Made by a program: the position numbers and the translations under genes. Below are positions 9,515 to 17,864 of a stretch of 64,000 bases of DNA, piece by piece (within the stretch, counting starts at the first letter, position 1; the number at the start of each line of letters is the position of its first letter). Origin of the DNA: a bacterium (lineage in GTDB: Bacteria; UBA8248); NCBI GenBank assembly GCA_022828125.1, contig JAJEJD010000008.1:1-64000 (forward strand), given 5' to 3'. The notes beneath the pieces were generated by a model. It saw only the letters and a program-made list of their open reading frames with translations, made no database searches and was not told where the DNA came from.

Positions 9515-10093
9515 ATGGCGAATCTCCTGGGTGATTGGAATTTCCTGCAATACTGGTGGTGGAAACCCTACATCAAACCCCTCATCGGTCTGGCCTGGTT
9601 TGCGGGCGTAATTGCGCTGGGAGCGATCATCTTCTTCGCCGTCATGGGAAGCGCCAAGCTCTCTGAATACAGAAACGCTCTCTTCCCTCCCAAAGAACCC
9701 GATATCCCCGAGGATGAAGCGGCGCTCGTGGAATTCATGGAGTCTTTCTTTCCGGAAGTATCGGAAGAGGAAGTGCTCTTGATGGAATATATCCTCGACG
9801 ACGTCCTCAAGGAAGATATTCATCCGCAAATGGCGCGGGAAATCGAGGCCAGGGGCATACCCGTCCGGCTGCTGGCGCTCCCGCCGCCGGAAATCGTACG
9901 CTCAGTAGGATGCTACCCCGTCGCCGTGTGGATTCCCCGCTTGAACGCGATAGAACTGTACGCATCGGTCGTTAAAAGCGAATGCCAGCAAGACCCGAAA
10001 CGCTACAGAGCGAAGATAGGCGATCTGCTGCTACATGAAATCGGTCACGCCCTGGGTCTGGATGAACCAAAAATCAAGGATTTCGGCGTATAG
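9515..10093 (+). CDS. Membrane-anchored zincin-like metallopeptidase family protein
   Basis: 192-aa protein with one N-terminal hydrophobic segment (about residues 18-47) and an acidic middle. Its C-terminal zinc-metallopeptidase motif is HEIGHALGLDE (His174, Glu175, His178, with the downstream acidic residue as possible third ligand). The motif and its position at the extreme C-terminus match the small zincin family PF06262 (DUF1025), whose members are usually soluble and about 120-140 aa. The added membrane anchor is unusual. It lies 134 nt after aceF on the same strand and converges on a flavoprotein gene. Substrate unknown; I infer a peptidase only from the motif. Confidence 0.7.
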   Translation: MANLLGDWNFLQYWWWKPYIKPLIGLAWFAGVIALGAIIFFAVMGSAKLSEYRNALFPPKEPDIPEDEAALVEFMESFFPEVSEEEVLLMEYILDDVLKEDIHPQMAREIEARGIPVRLLALPPPEIVRSVGCYPVAVWIPRLNAIELYASVVKSECQQDPKRYRAKIGDLLLHEIGHALGLDEPKIKDFGV

Positions 10094-10098
10094 CTGCC

Positions 10099-11613
10099 CT
10101 ATTTCTCCGTGCCGTGACCGTTCAGATCGGCGGGGTCGGTCACCTCGATGCTCCCTGTGAGCCCGAAAAGACGCTGCATCTTCTTTCGAAAGGCAGGGGT
10201 GAAGAGCTTTTCAGCATAAAACCTGCCCGCGACCCTCTTGTTCACCTGCGCCAGGGTGGGGTAGACGTGAACCGTATCCACCACCTCTTTTATATGCATC
10301 TTCTTACGGACGGCCAATACAAACTCGTGCAATATCTCTCCCGCCGCAGACCCGACCAAATCAGCCCCCACGAGCCTGCCCTTCTCGTCGCAGACAACCT
10401 TGCAAATGCCTTCCGTCTCTCCATCCAAAACAGCGCGGTCTACGCGACTCATCGGAAAACGAAGCACCTGCGTACGATTCGCCCCCAAAGCCGCTTCGGC
10501 GTCGGCTTCGCTCAAGCCGACGTGCGCCGCCTCAGGCGTCGTGTAGATGGTCCACGGCACGGCGTCATAGTTCGTCTTTTTCTTGAGAAACGGCAACGGA
10601 ATCCCGAAAGGCGCGCTGAAGAGCATGTTCCTGAGCGCAACGCCCGCTTCATATTCCGCCATATGGGTGAAGAGATATTGGCCCCGGATGTCGCCGGCGG
10701 CGAAGATGCGCGGATTCGAGGTCTGGAGATACTCGTCCGTCTCTATACCGCGCGGAGTGTGCTTCACGCCCGCCTTTTCGAGGTCCATCCCGCTCACGTT
10801 GGGCGAGCGGCCGGTCGCGATGAGTAGTTGATCGCAGACCCATTCTCGTTTTCCCAACGGCGTATCGGCCTTCAGGAAAATCTCCTCGCCGCGTTTCTCG
10901 ACCTTTTGCGTGTTTACGTTGAAGTGTAGTTTGAGGCCGGAATTCGTCAAGGAATCGGCAAGAATCTCGGCCATCTCCTCATCGAGCCTCGGCAGAAGCT
11001 TCGGCGCGCTTTGCAGCACTTCCACCTCGGCGCCGAGCTGTTGAAACGCCTGGGATAGTTCCAGGCCGATGGGGCCTGCTCCCAGCACCACCAGGCGCTT
11101 CGGCAATTCCTCCAAATCGAAAACAGTTTCGTTCGTGAGATAGGGCACGCTATCAAGACCGGCGATGGGCGGCACGAAGGGAGAACTCCCCATGGACAGC
11201 AAAAACCGCTTGGCCCGCAGCGTCCTGTCCCCTACCTGAAACGTATCGGGACCGGTAAAGGCCCCATCGCCGAATATCACCTCGATGCCCATGCCCTCGA
11301 AGCGCTCGGGCGCATCGTGCTCGCCGATGTGGGCCTGGGCCGCCTTCATCCGCTTCATGACGCGGGGAAAATCGACCCGCACGTCGCTTACATCAATCCC
11401 GAACTCGGGCATCGAGCGCGCCTGCGCGGCCAGCCGCGCCGAGCGGATCAGGCCCTTTGAGGGCACGCATCCATAATTCAGGCAATCGCCGCCGAGCTTC
11501 GCCTTTTCCACAAGCGCGGCTTTTGCTCCCAGTTGCGCGGCGCCAACGGACGCCACCAGACCACCGACCCCTCCTCCGATGGATACCAAATCAAACACCG
11601 ATTCATTTTGCAT
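10099..11613 (-). CDS. MerA-like FAD-dependent pyridine nucleotide-disulfide oxidoreductase
   Basis: 504-aa flavoprotein with FAD motif GGGVGG (from residue 13), redox-active disulfide GGDCLNYGCVPSK (C44, C49), NAD(P)-binding GAGPIGLE and the second FAD motif AAGDIRGQ. Dihydrolipoamide dehydrogenase has a C-terminal HxHPTLxE dyad. Here the segment reads HVYPTLAQ, so the catalytic His is Tyr and the Glu is Gln. Mercuric reductases also carry Tyr there. There is no N-terminal heavy-metal domain and no C-terminal Cys pair, so mercury reduction is not assured. Despite lying beside aceEF it is unlikely to be their E3. Substrate unknown; a disulfide or metal-ion reductase is most likely. Confidence 0.85.
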   Translation of the reverse strand: MQNESVFDLVSIGGGVGGLVASVGAAQLGAKAALVEKAKLGGDCLNYGCVPSKGLIRSARLAAQARSMPEFGIDVSDVRVDFPRVMKRMKAAQAHIGEHDAPERFEGMGIEVIFGDGAFTGPDTFQVGDRTLRAKRFLLSMGSSPFVPPIAGLDSVPYLTNETVFDLEELPKRLVVLGAGPIGLELSQAFQQLGAEVEVLQSAPKLLPRLDEEMAEILADSLTNSGLKLHFNVNTQKVEKRGEEIFLKADTPLGKREWVCDQLLIATGRSPNVSGMDLEKAGVKHTPRGIETDEYLQTSNPRIFAAGDIRGQYLFTHMAEYEAGVALRNMLFSAPFGIPLPFLKKKTNYDAVPWTIYTTPEAAHVGLSEADAEAALGANRTQVLRFPMSRVDRAVLDGETEGICKVVCDEKGRLVGADLVGSAAGEILHEFVLAVRKKMHIKEVVDTVHVYPTLAQVNKRVAGRFYAEKLFTPAFRKKMQRLFGLTGSIEVTDPADLNGHGTEK

Positions 11614-11673
11614 CTTTATATCCTCTCCAAATAGCAGAAGCCCTTAACCTTCAACAAAAGCGGATCGGCCCGC

Positions 11674-13200
11674 TCAAGATATTTCAGAATCCGAGGGTTT
11701 GACCGCGAACGCAAAAAACAAAACCGCCATCAGTAAATAGCCGACAGCTATGCCGGGCGCCGCCCCCCAACCAAAGAAGCTGACGACGCCCCCTGGCGTG
11801 ATTCGCCATGCGTGGATGACCCCGAACCAGCTCAATAACGCGCCGGCCAGCGCCCAGCCCCCCGCCTGTTTCGGCTCGCGGTCCACGAGTTTCGCCACGA
11901 TGGCGGTCAGAATGATGGACGTGAAAAGAAAACCGCGCTCCAAGGTGATCATCCCGACGAGGTGGAATCCCACTTTGGCGAACGCATCCTGCCCTACTTT
12001 CCATAAGCTCGTTCCCGCTCCCCTGAGGGCTGATTCCACCATCAACAGACCCCACGCGGCGATGGCGGGTATCAACCCGATGGCCACGGCCGGCCCGTGG
12101 TTCTTCGGTACGGCCTGGAAGGCTTGGGTCAGCATCATCACCCCGATCCAGAGCATGAGGGCAAAGAGCGCTTCGCCCGGAATGATCTTTGAGAGCGCCG
12201 CTATCGAGCCGGTGAGGCAAAGGACCGTCATCACGACACCGTTCATGGCGCTGTAGCCCGAGCGCGCTCCGACCGCCTTCCAGGCAGGGTGCCCGATATA
12301 TATGGTCGTGGGGAAACAACTACCCAGACACGCCGCGAGCAGCGATCCTGCGCCGTTCACCGCCAGAGAACTACCCGTGTCGAAATTGTCCCCGCCCGCA
12401 GACGCGCTTTCGAGGCACATCAGGCTGCCGACCAGCGTCATCAGGCCCATGGGGATGGAAACCGCGAGATAATCCCAGGCCAGCGGACCGAATAGAGCGT
12501 CTGACAAAGGACCGAAGGCGAAGGATGGAAGCGCCAGACCCACAGGCGCGGGGATACCGCCCGGAAATCCTCTGATGACGGCGGACAGAACCACTCCCAC
12601 CGCCACAGCCACGACGCCGCCCGGCACACCGAAGGGGAACCGGAATCCGCCGAAATAATGGACCAGGATGATTCCCAGCGGGATCATGGAGAGGAGCGGA
12701 CTCTCCCAGATTCTGAACGCGAAATCCATGGCGATGAACGTGAGCGCGATGCCTCCAAGTGCGGAGAGCAGAGCGGCCCTCGGCGCGACTCGCCTGATCC
12801 ACCCGCCCGCCAGCGCACCGACGGTCTCGATCACCCCGCTCACGAAACAGGCCGCCAGTCCGGCCTTCCAGGCCGCCTCGGCGCTCCCGGTTTTGAGCTT
12901 CACCGGCAGCATAACGAAGAAGATGAACGCGAAAAGCGTCACCGTGTTGAGGCCGTACGGCATGGCGGTCACGTCGTCGCGGCCCTCGCGCGCGGCCAGA
13001 CGCCGCGCCTGCCAAGTATAGAAAAGATTTCCCCCGAGGAGGCTCAGCGCCGCGGCGGGCAACACGCGCCCGAAGATGAGCGAATCTGGAAAATCCAGCA
13101 GCCCTCTGAGGAAACTCACGATGAGCAGAAGGTTGATGAGGTTGTCCATCCACAGGCCGAAGAAGCCGTCGATATCGCCCTTCACGAACCATTTGGCCAT
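11674..13200 (-). CDS. NCS2/AzgA-type nucleobase permease-like membrane protein
   Basis: About 508-aa polytopic membrane protein with a dozen or so hydrophobic segments, resembling the xanthine/uracil permease superfamily (SLC23-like; FFGLWMDNLINLLLIVSF near the N-terminus, then PYGLNTVTLFAFIF). I chose ATG 13200 over an upstream in-frame start at 13227 because GGGAG lies 7-8 nt before it and MAKWFVKGD begins the conserved region. Transport of a nucleobase or related heterocycle is expected from the family. It is divergent from the glutaredoxin-DinB gene, separated by 173 nt that must hold both promoters. The nearby carbamoylase-type amidohydrolase hints at hydantoin or pyrimidine use; this is inference. 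Confidence 0.8.
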   Translation of the reverse strand: MAKWFVKGDIDGFFGLWMDNLINLLLIVSFLRGLLDFPDSLIFGRVLPAAALSLLGGNLFYTWQARRLAAREGRDDVTAMPYGLNTVTLFAFIFFVMLPVKLKTGSAEAAWKAGLAACFVSGVIETVGALAGGWIRRVAPRAALLSALGGIALTFIAMDFAFRIWESPLLSMIPLGIILVHYFGGFRFPFGVPGGVVAVAVGVVLSAVIRGFPGGIPAPVGLALPSFAFGPLSDALFGPLAWDYLAVSIPMGLMTLVGSLMCLESASAGGDNFDTGSSLAVNGAGSLLAACLGSCFPTTIYIGHPAWKAVGARSGYSAMNGVVMTVLCLTGSIAALSKIIPGEALFALMLWIGVMMLTQAFQAVPKNHGPAVAIGLIPAIAAWGLLMVESALRGAGTSLWKVGQDAFAKVGFHLVGMITLERGFLFTSIILTAIVAKLVDREPKQAGGWALAGALLSWFGVIHAWRITPGGVVSFFGWGAAPGIAVGYLLMAVLFFAFAVKPSDSEIS

Positions 13201-13373
13201 CGGAGTCTCCCTGCTCAGAGTCAACAACGTCGAACCAGGCGCGCCGCGCCTTCGGGATAGTAAAACACGCGGGCATATTCGCCAAAGCGCGCGCGTGTGT
13301 TTTTCTCATCCACGTCGTTTTGATATGCTCCATCCATACAAAATCACATTCGCGCTCATCAGGGAGAAAAGCG

Positions 13374-14126
13374 ATGGAAGCCGTCAAAGTCTACACGCGG
13401 CACGGGTGATACACCTGTGCTCTTACGAGAGAGTTTCTCTCGTCCAGTGGTCTGGAAGTCGTCAACCGGGACTGCACGAACGACACCGAGGCACAGGCGG
13501 AATTGAAAGCACTCGGAATCAAGTCCCTGCCCGTCGCCGTGCGCGGAGAGAACGTGGTGGTGGGCTACGACGTGGATAAGCTTCGAGAGGCCTTCGGCAT
13601 CGAGCAGGAAGGCGCAGGCCCCCTCTCTTCCGAAAAGATGCTCCACTACTTCGAGATGGTCTTCGACGCCCTGCGCCGCGTGATCCGCCAGATTCCGCAC
13701 GAAACCCTCGACTGGATATCTCCCGGCAGGCCCCGCTCGCTTCGCCAGCTCACCTGGCACAGCTTCGAGCGTCCGGACCTGGTGATGCAGGCCCACGCAT
13801 CGGGCGAGTACACCGAGGAGATGGTGCGGCGGTACGAGACGATGGCGGATGATTACGATACCACCGAGGACATTTGCGCCTATGGGGATGAAATCCAGAC
13901 CAGGCTCACCGGATTCCTCACGGACGGCGGCGAGGCGCTCGCCAAGAAAGTGTCGAGCTATATGGGGCCCATCACCGTACATGAGCTGATGATCCTCTCC
14001 CTGGGACACGCCTTTCAGCATCTTCGGCAAACCTATCACTATTTCGGGATGCTGGAGATGGAGCCGGAAAATCCGCTCAGGCCCGAGGATTACGAGGAAG
14101 TGCCTGTACCCAAGGATCTGTTCTAG
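13374..14126 (+). CDS. Selenocysteine-containing glutaredoxin fused to a DinB-like domain (in-frame TGA at 13407 read as Sec)
   Basis: Reading from ATG 13374, with AGGGAG 7 nt upstream, the frame meets TGA at codon 12 and then stays open to 14126 (250 aa). The N-terminus reads VKVYTRHG-U-YTC, so TGA replaces the first Cys of a glutaredoxin CxxC motif (U12, C15). A cis-Pro block follows (IKSLPVAV), completing a thioredoxin fold by about residue 78. Residues about 85-235 look like a DinB four-helix domain with His129, His212 and His216 (GHAFQH) as a metal triad. A SECIS-like hairpin lies just after the TGA. The 30-nt gap to the M20 hydrolase suggests one operon. Alternative: a nonsense-mutated gene, or a shorter DinB-only protein starting near 13503. 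The intact flanking frame argues against decay. Confidence 0.82.
13407..13443 (+). promoter_or_regulatory. Candidate bacterial SECIS element (TGA plus downstream hairpin)
   Basis: TGA at 13407-13409 is followed by a perfect 8-bp stem: ACGAGAGA (13425-13432) pairs with TCTCTCGT (13436-13443), with a 3-nt loop GTT. The apical loop begins 23 nt after the TGA and its first base is G. Known bacterial SECIS elements recruit SelB and have an apical loop about 16-37 nt from UGA with a G in the first two loop positions, so distance, stem and loop all fit. All of it lies inside coding sequence, as in fdhF. Confidence 0.8.
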
Positions 14127-14156
14127 ACCATACCTGAACCACAAGGAGGCCGTCTG

Positions 14157-15434
14157 ATGCCCTCGAAAGACACGTTCCCTCTTCGCGCGAACCGCGCACG
14201 CATGAGGCGTGAATTCAACGCCCAGGCGAAGATCGGCAAATACGGAAAAACGGGCCTCGACCGCGTGGCCTTCACACCGGTCTATAACGAAGTGCGCGAC
14301 CTCGCCGAGGGCTGGATGAAGGAAGCGGGCCTCAAGACGCGCGTCGACGCCGTAGGGAATCTCTACGGTAGAAAAGAAGGCCGCGTGCGCGGGCTTCCCG
14401 CCGTGATGGCGGGCTCCCACCTCGATTCCCAAAGTCCGGGCGGGCGCTTCGACGGCCCCGCCGGCGTTCTCACTGCTTTAGAGGCTTACCGGCGCATCGA
14501 GGAGACGGGACTCGCCCACGATCACCCCATCGAGATAGTGGCCTTCGTGGGAGAGGAATCCGCGTGCGGGATGACGGTATTCGGCAGCAGCGTCGCCACG
14601 GGCGTCGTGGGCGTGAAGGACTTGAAGAACACGGTGCATCCGCCCAGCGGAAAATCGCTCTATGAGGCCATCGAGGCTGTGGGCGGGAGTCCTGCGCGCG
14701 TCCGCTCGTGCCGGATTAAAGATGGCTCGCTCAAGGCTTTTCTGGAGCTTCACATCGAACAGGGCCCCGTGCTGGAATCGGCCGAAATCCCCATCGGCAT
14801 CGTGGACAGGGTGGTGGGATACACGAGAGGCGAGGTTCATTTCACGGGCGTCACGGCGCACTCGGGCGGACAGCCCATGCCCTACCGCAAGGACGCGGGC
14901 ATCGCGGCGGCGGACTTCATGGTGCGCATGGAAAATTTAGTGAATCGCGCGCCCGACTCCCAGCGCCTGACGATCACCTTCGGCGAGATGGAGGCGCTCC
15001 CGGGATGGGTGTCCATCGTTCCCGGAGGCGCGAGGCTCTCCTTCGACCTGAGGAGCAGGAGCCAGGCGGTGATGGATCGCACCCTCGCGCGCATGGAAAA
15101 GACGCTCGCCGCCATCGGGAAGGAGCGAGGCGTAAAGGGTCGTCTGGCCGACGTGAAGAAACTGGCCGTATGCCCTGCGTCCAATAACATTCAAAAGGCG
15201 CTCCGGCGCGCTTCCGAGGAGACGGGCCACGCTTCGCTTACGCTCTCGAGCGGCGGGGTGCACGACGCCTGCCGCATGGCGGAGATTTGCCCCATGGGCA
15301 TGGTGTTCATCCCCTCGGTCAGGGGGCTTTCGCACACGCCGGAGGAGTTCACGCACTTCGACGATATGGTGAAGGGCGCTGAAATACTCGCCTCCGCCAT
15401 TGCGCACCTCGCGAATGAGAAAGTGAAGGCGTAG
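14157..15434 (+). CDS. M20-family Zn-dependent amidohydrolase (N-carbamoyl-amino-acid hydrolase/allantoate amidohydrolase type)
   Basis: 425-aa binuclear metallohydrolase. It shows GSHLDSQSPGGRFDGPAGVL (His88, Asp90 and the bridging Asp), the Glu-Glu pair in FVGEESACG, and LELHIEQGPVLE, a hallmark of the carbamoylase/allantoate branch. A dimerisation domain occupies the middle (GYTRGEVHFTGVTAHSGGQP). It would hydrolyse an N-carbamoyl or ureido amide, releasing ammonia and CO2. AAGGAGG precedes the ATG. It sits between the selenoprotein and a HAAT importer, so the importer may feed it; substrate specificity is not decidable from sequence alone. Confidence 0.9.
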   Translation: MPSKDTFPLRANRARMRREFNAQAKIGKYGKTGLDRVAFTPVYNEVRDLAEGWMKEAGLKTRVDAVGNLYGRKEGRVRGLPAVMAGSHLDSQSPGGRFDGPAGVLTALEAYRRIEETGLAHDHPIEIVAFVGEESACGMTVFGSSVATGVVGVKDLKNTVHPPSGKSLYEAIEAVGGSPARVRSCRIKDGSLKAFLELHIEQGPVLESAEIPIGIVDRVVGYTRGEVHFTGVTAHSGGQPMPYRKDAGIAAADFMVRMENLVNRAPDSQRLTITFGEMEALPGWVSIVPGGARLSFDLRSRSQAVMDRTLARMEKTLAAIGKERGVKGRLADVKKLAVCPASNNIQKALRRASEETGHASLTLSSGGVHDACRMAEICPMGMVFIPSVRGLSHTPEEFTHFDDMVKGAEILASAIAHLANEKVKA

Positions 15435-15518
15435 GGCGAAAACCGATGGGCGATATCTGCATAGAGCTTTTCCCATCCGTGCTTCTCTCCCTGAAATCCC
15501 TTTATGATTGTTAAGTTA

Positions 15519-15547
15519 TTGTGAAGCGGATTGTTTTGTGGTAAATT
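15519..15547 (+). promoter_or_regulatory. Candidate sigma70-type promoter for the first HAAT operon
   Basis: TTGTGA (15519-15524), a 17-nt spacer and TAAATT (15542-15547) lie in the locally AT-rich 219-bp gap before the binding-protein gene. Each hexamer matches consensus at four of six positions. Spacing is ideal but the match is modest. Confidence 0.35.
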
Positions 15548-15653
15548 TCGCCGCCGAATCAATGAAATGGAAATGTGAATTTGTTGCCGCACCTCGTGCG
15601 GTGTGGCGTCTCGAAACCAAGGCTCTTTAGTTGAAATCGAGAGGGAGAAAAAA

Positions 15654-16913
15654 ATGGGCAGGATAATCAAGCACGTTATTCTCGGGTTTGCGCTGCTCCT
15701 CGCCGTGAGCATCGCCTTCACGCCTGCGGCGCAGGCGGCCAAGGAAGTGAAGATCGGCTTCAGCATGGCGCTGACCGGACCGCTCGGCCCCGCGGGCAAA
15801 GCGGCGCTTCTGGCCATGCAGATCTGGCGCGACGACGTGAACGCCAAGGGCGGACTGCTCGGCCGCAAGGTCAAGCTGGTCTACTACGATGATCAGACAA
15901 AGCCGGCCAACGTTCCGGGCATCTACGCCAAGCTGCTCGACGTGGACAAGGTGGACTTCATCGTATCGGGCTACGGGACGAACCTCATCGTTCCCGCGCT
16001 GCCCATCGCGATGGAGCGCGGCATGGTGTTCATGGGCCTGTTCGGCCTCGACGCGAACGCGAAGTTCAAATACAACAACTACTTCCAGATCATGCCGGCC
16101 GGGCCCGACCCCATCGTGGACTGGTCGCGCGGCTTCTTCGAACTCGCCGCGAAGCAAAAGCCCCGTCCCAAGACGATAGCGCTGCTCTCGGCGGATGCGG
16201 AATTCGCGCGCAACGCCGTGGCCGGCGCCCGCCGGAACGCGAAGAAATTCGGCTTCAAGATCGTCTACGACAAGCGCTACCCCTTCCCCGGCACGACCGA
16301 CTTCACGCCGATTCTGCGCGCGGTCAAGGCCGCGAACCCGGACCTCTTCTACGTGGGCTCCTATCCGGGCGGTTCGGTGGGCATCGTGAAGGCCGCACAT
16401 GAGATCAAACTGGAACCCAAACTCTTCGGCGGCGGCATGGTGGGACTTCAGTACACCGCTATTCAGATGAACCTCGGCAAACTGCTGAACGGCATCACGG
16501 ACTACTGGTTCTGGGCGCCGGAGAAGACCCTGAAGTTCCCCGGCATCGAGGCATTCCTGGCGAAATACCAGAAAGAAGCGCCCAAGCAGAAACTCGACCC
16601 GCTGGGCTACTACCTGCCGCCGTTCGCCTACGCCTACGTGCAGTTGCTCGGAAATGCGATCGAGGCCACCAAGAGCTTCGATCAGGCGAAGATCGGCGCC
16701 TACATCCGCAACAACACCCATTCCACCGTGGTCGGAGACGTGAAGTTCGGCAAGAACGGCGAATGGGCGACTTCCCGGACGTTCCAGGTGCAGCTGCAGA
16801 ACATCGAGAGCAACAAGATGAGCGAGTTCAGCAAAGAGGGCAAGATGGTGGTGGTGTATCCCGAGGAGTTCAAGTCCGGAAACTTCATCTACCCATACGC
16901 GAAGGGCAAGTAA
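15654..16913 (+). CDS. HAAT-family ABC transporter periplasmic substrate-binding protein (LivK-like)
   Basis: 419-aa periplasmic binding protein. A Sec signal peptide runs to about residue 26 (hydrophobic core GFALLLAVSIAF, cleavage after AQAA), followed by KEVKIGFSMALTGPLGPAGK, the usual start of the type I periplasmic-binding fold (Peripla_BP_6). ATG 15654 is chosen over 15603 because GAGGGAG precedes it and the signal peptide starts there. It is the first gene of a five-gene importer (15654-20270). The family binds branched-chain amino acids, amides, urea or aromatic acids; the ligand here is unknown. Confidence 0.92.
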   Translation: MGRIIKHVILGFALLLAVSIAFTPAAQAAKEVKIGFSMALTGPLGPAGKAALLAMQIWRDDVNAKGGLLGRKVKLVYYDDQTKPANVPGIYAKLLDVDKVDFIVSGYGTNLIVPALPIAMERGMVFMGLFGLDANAKFKYNNYFQIMPAGPDPIVDWSRGFFELAAKQKPRPKTIALLSADAEFARNAVAGARRNAKKFGFKIVYDKRYPFPGTTDFTPILRAVKAANPDLFYVGSYPGGSVGIVKAAHEIKLEPKLFGGGMVGLQYTAIQMNLGKLLNGITDYWFWAPEKTLKFPGIEAFLAKYQKEAPKQKLDPLGYYLPPFAYAYVQLLGNAIEATKSFDQAKIGAYIRNNTHSTVVGDVKFGKNGEWATSRTFQVQLQNIESNKMSEFSKEGKMVVVYPEEFKSGNFIYPYAKGK

Positions 16914-16933
16914 CGAACCGGACATAAAATTGC

Positions 16934-16958
16934 GACCGGGGGGCGGCGCCCCCCGGTC
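16934..16958 (+). terminator. Intercistronic GC-rich hairpin between binding protein and permease genes
   Basis: Perfect 11-bp stem GACCGGGGGGC/GCCCCCCGGTC with a 3-nt loop, 20 nt after the binding-protein stop. It has no T-tract, so it is more likely an mRNA-stabilising or attenuating hairpin than a full terminator. Confidence 0.65.
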
Positions 16959-16987
16959 CGCGTCCGGCTCGCGGGAGGAGAGCACGC

Positions 16988-17860
16988 ATGCTCAGCATCG
17001 AATTCTTGTTGAACGCGCTCATTGCGGGCCTCCTGCTGGGTGGTTTCTACGCAGCGATGAGCGCCGGGCTTTCGCTCTCCTTCGGTTTGCTGGACGTCGT
17101 GAACATCGCTCATCCGGCCTTCATCATTTTCGGCTCCTATCTTACCTTCTATGTGAACGAGCACTTCGGGTTCGACCCGATACTCGCGGGCCTCGTCTTC
17201 GCGGTTCCCTCCTATTTCCTGGGCGTCGCGGTATACCGGATCTACTACAACTGCTTTGAAAAAACGGGAGCGGAATCCCTGCGCGGACTGGTGTTCTTCT
17301 TCGGACTCTTTTTCCTCATCGAGGTCATTCTCATCATCACCTTCGGGGTGGACTACCGCCTCGTCCGCGCCTTTTACATCGGCAAGTCCACATCCATCGG
17401 CTCGGTGGGAATCGCCTACCGGCTGTTTGTGCCCTTCCTCGTGGGGGGAATACTCGCCGCCGTCCTGTACCTGTTTCTCACAAAAACCTTTTTCGGCCGC
17501 GCCATCATGGGCGTGGCGCAGGACAGCCTCGCCGTCCAGTTGATGGGGGTGGACCCCATCCGCATCAAGACGGTCGCCTTCGGCATCGGCATCGCCACCG
17601 CCGTGATTGCGGGCTCGCTGCTCATCATCATCGGTCCGGTCGAGCCGACCATCGGGCGCGAATACATCGGCCGCGTGTTCGCGGTCACCGTGCTCGGCGG
17701 GCTGGGCAGCATGACGGGTACGCTCGTGGGCGGGCTCATCCTGGGCGTCGCGGAGAGCTTCACCTCTTCATTCTTCGGCCCCTCGTGGGCGCTGGCCGTC
17801 TCGTTCGGCATACTGCTCATCTGCCTGGCGGTCCGGCCGTCCGGCCTGTTCGGGAGGTAG
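16988..17860 (+). CDS. HAAT ABC transporter permease, LivH type
   Basis: 290-aa integral membrane protein with about eight hydrophobic segments. It carries LivH-type blocks: GGFYAAMSAGLSLSFGLLDVVNIAH near the N-terminus (the loop and second helix) and VTVLGGLGSMTGTLVGGLILG near the C-terminus (coupling region to the ATPase). It forms the membrane channel with the LivM-type protein encoded 4 nt downstream. ATG 16988 is preceded by GGGAGGAG. The tight spacing through to 20270 shows one operon. Confidence 0.93.
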   Translation: MLSIEFLLNALIAGLLLGGFYAAMSAGLSLSFGLLDVVNIAHPAFIIFGSYLTFYVNEHFGFDPILAGLVFAVPSYFLGVAVYRIYYNCFEKTGAESLRGLVFFFGLFFLIEVILIITFGVDYRLVRAFYIGKSTSIGSVGIAYRLFVPFLVGGILAAVLYLFLTKTFFGRAIMGVAQDSLAVQLMGVDPIRIKTVAFGIGIATAVIAGSLLIIIGPVEPTIGREYIGRVFAVTVLGGLGSMTGTLVGGLILGVAESFTSSFFGPSWALAVSFGILLICLAVRPSGLFGR

Positions 17861-17864
17861 CTCC

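Noticed and set aside
10099-11613. Assignment as lpd, the E3 of the adjacent pyruvate dehydrogenase
   Set aside because: The C-terminal His and Glu needed for lipoamide turnover are Tyr and Gln.
13407-13409. TGA read as a true stop, leaving a DinB-only gene or a nonsense-mutated pseudogene
   Set aside because: The frame before and after is intact, the TGA replaces exactly a redox Cys, a ribosome site precedes ATG 13374, and a SECIS-like hairpin sits at the right distance. Recoding is the simpler explanation, though not proven.
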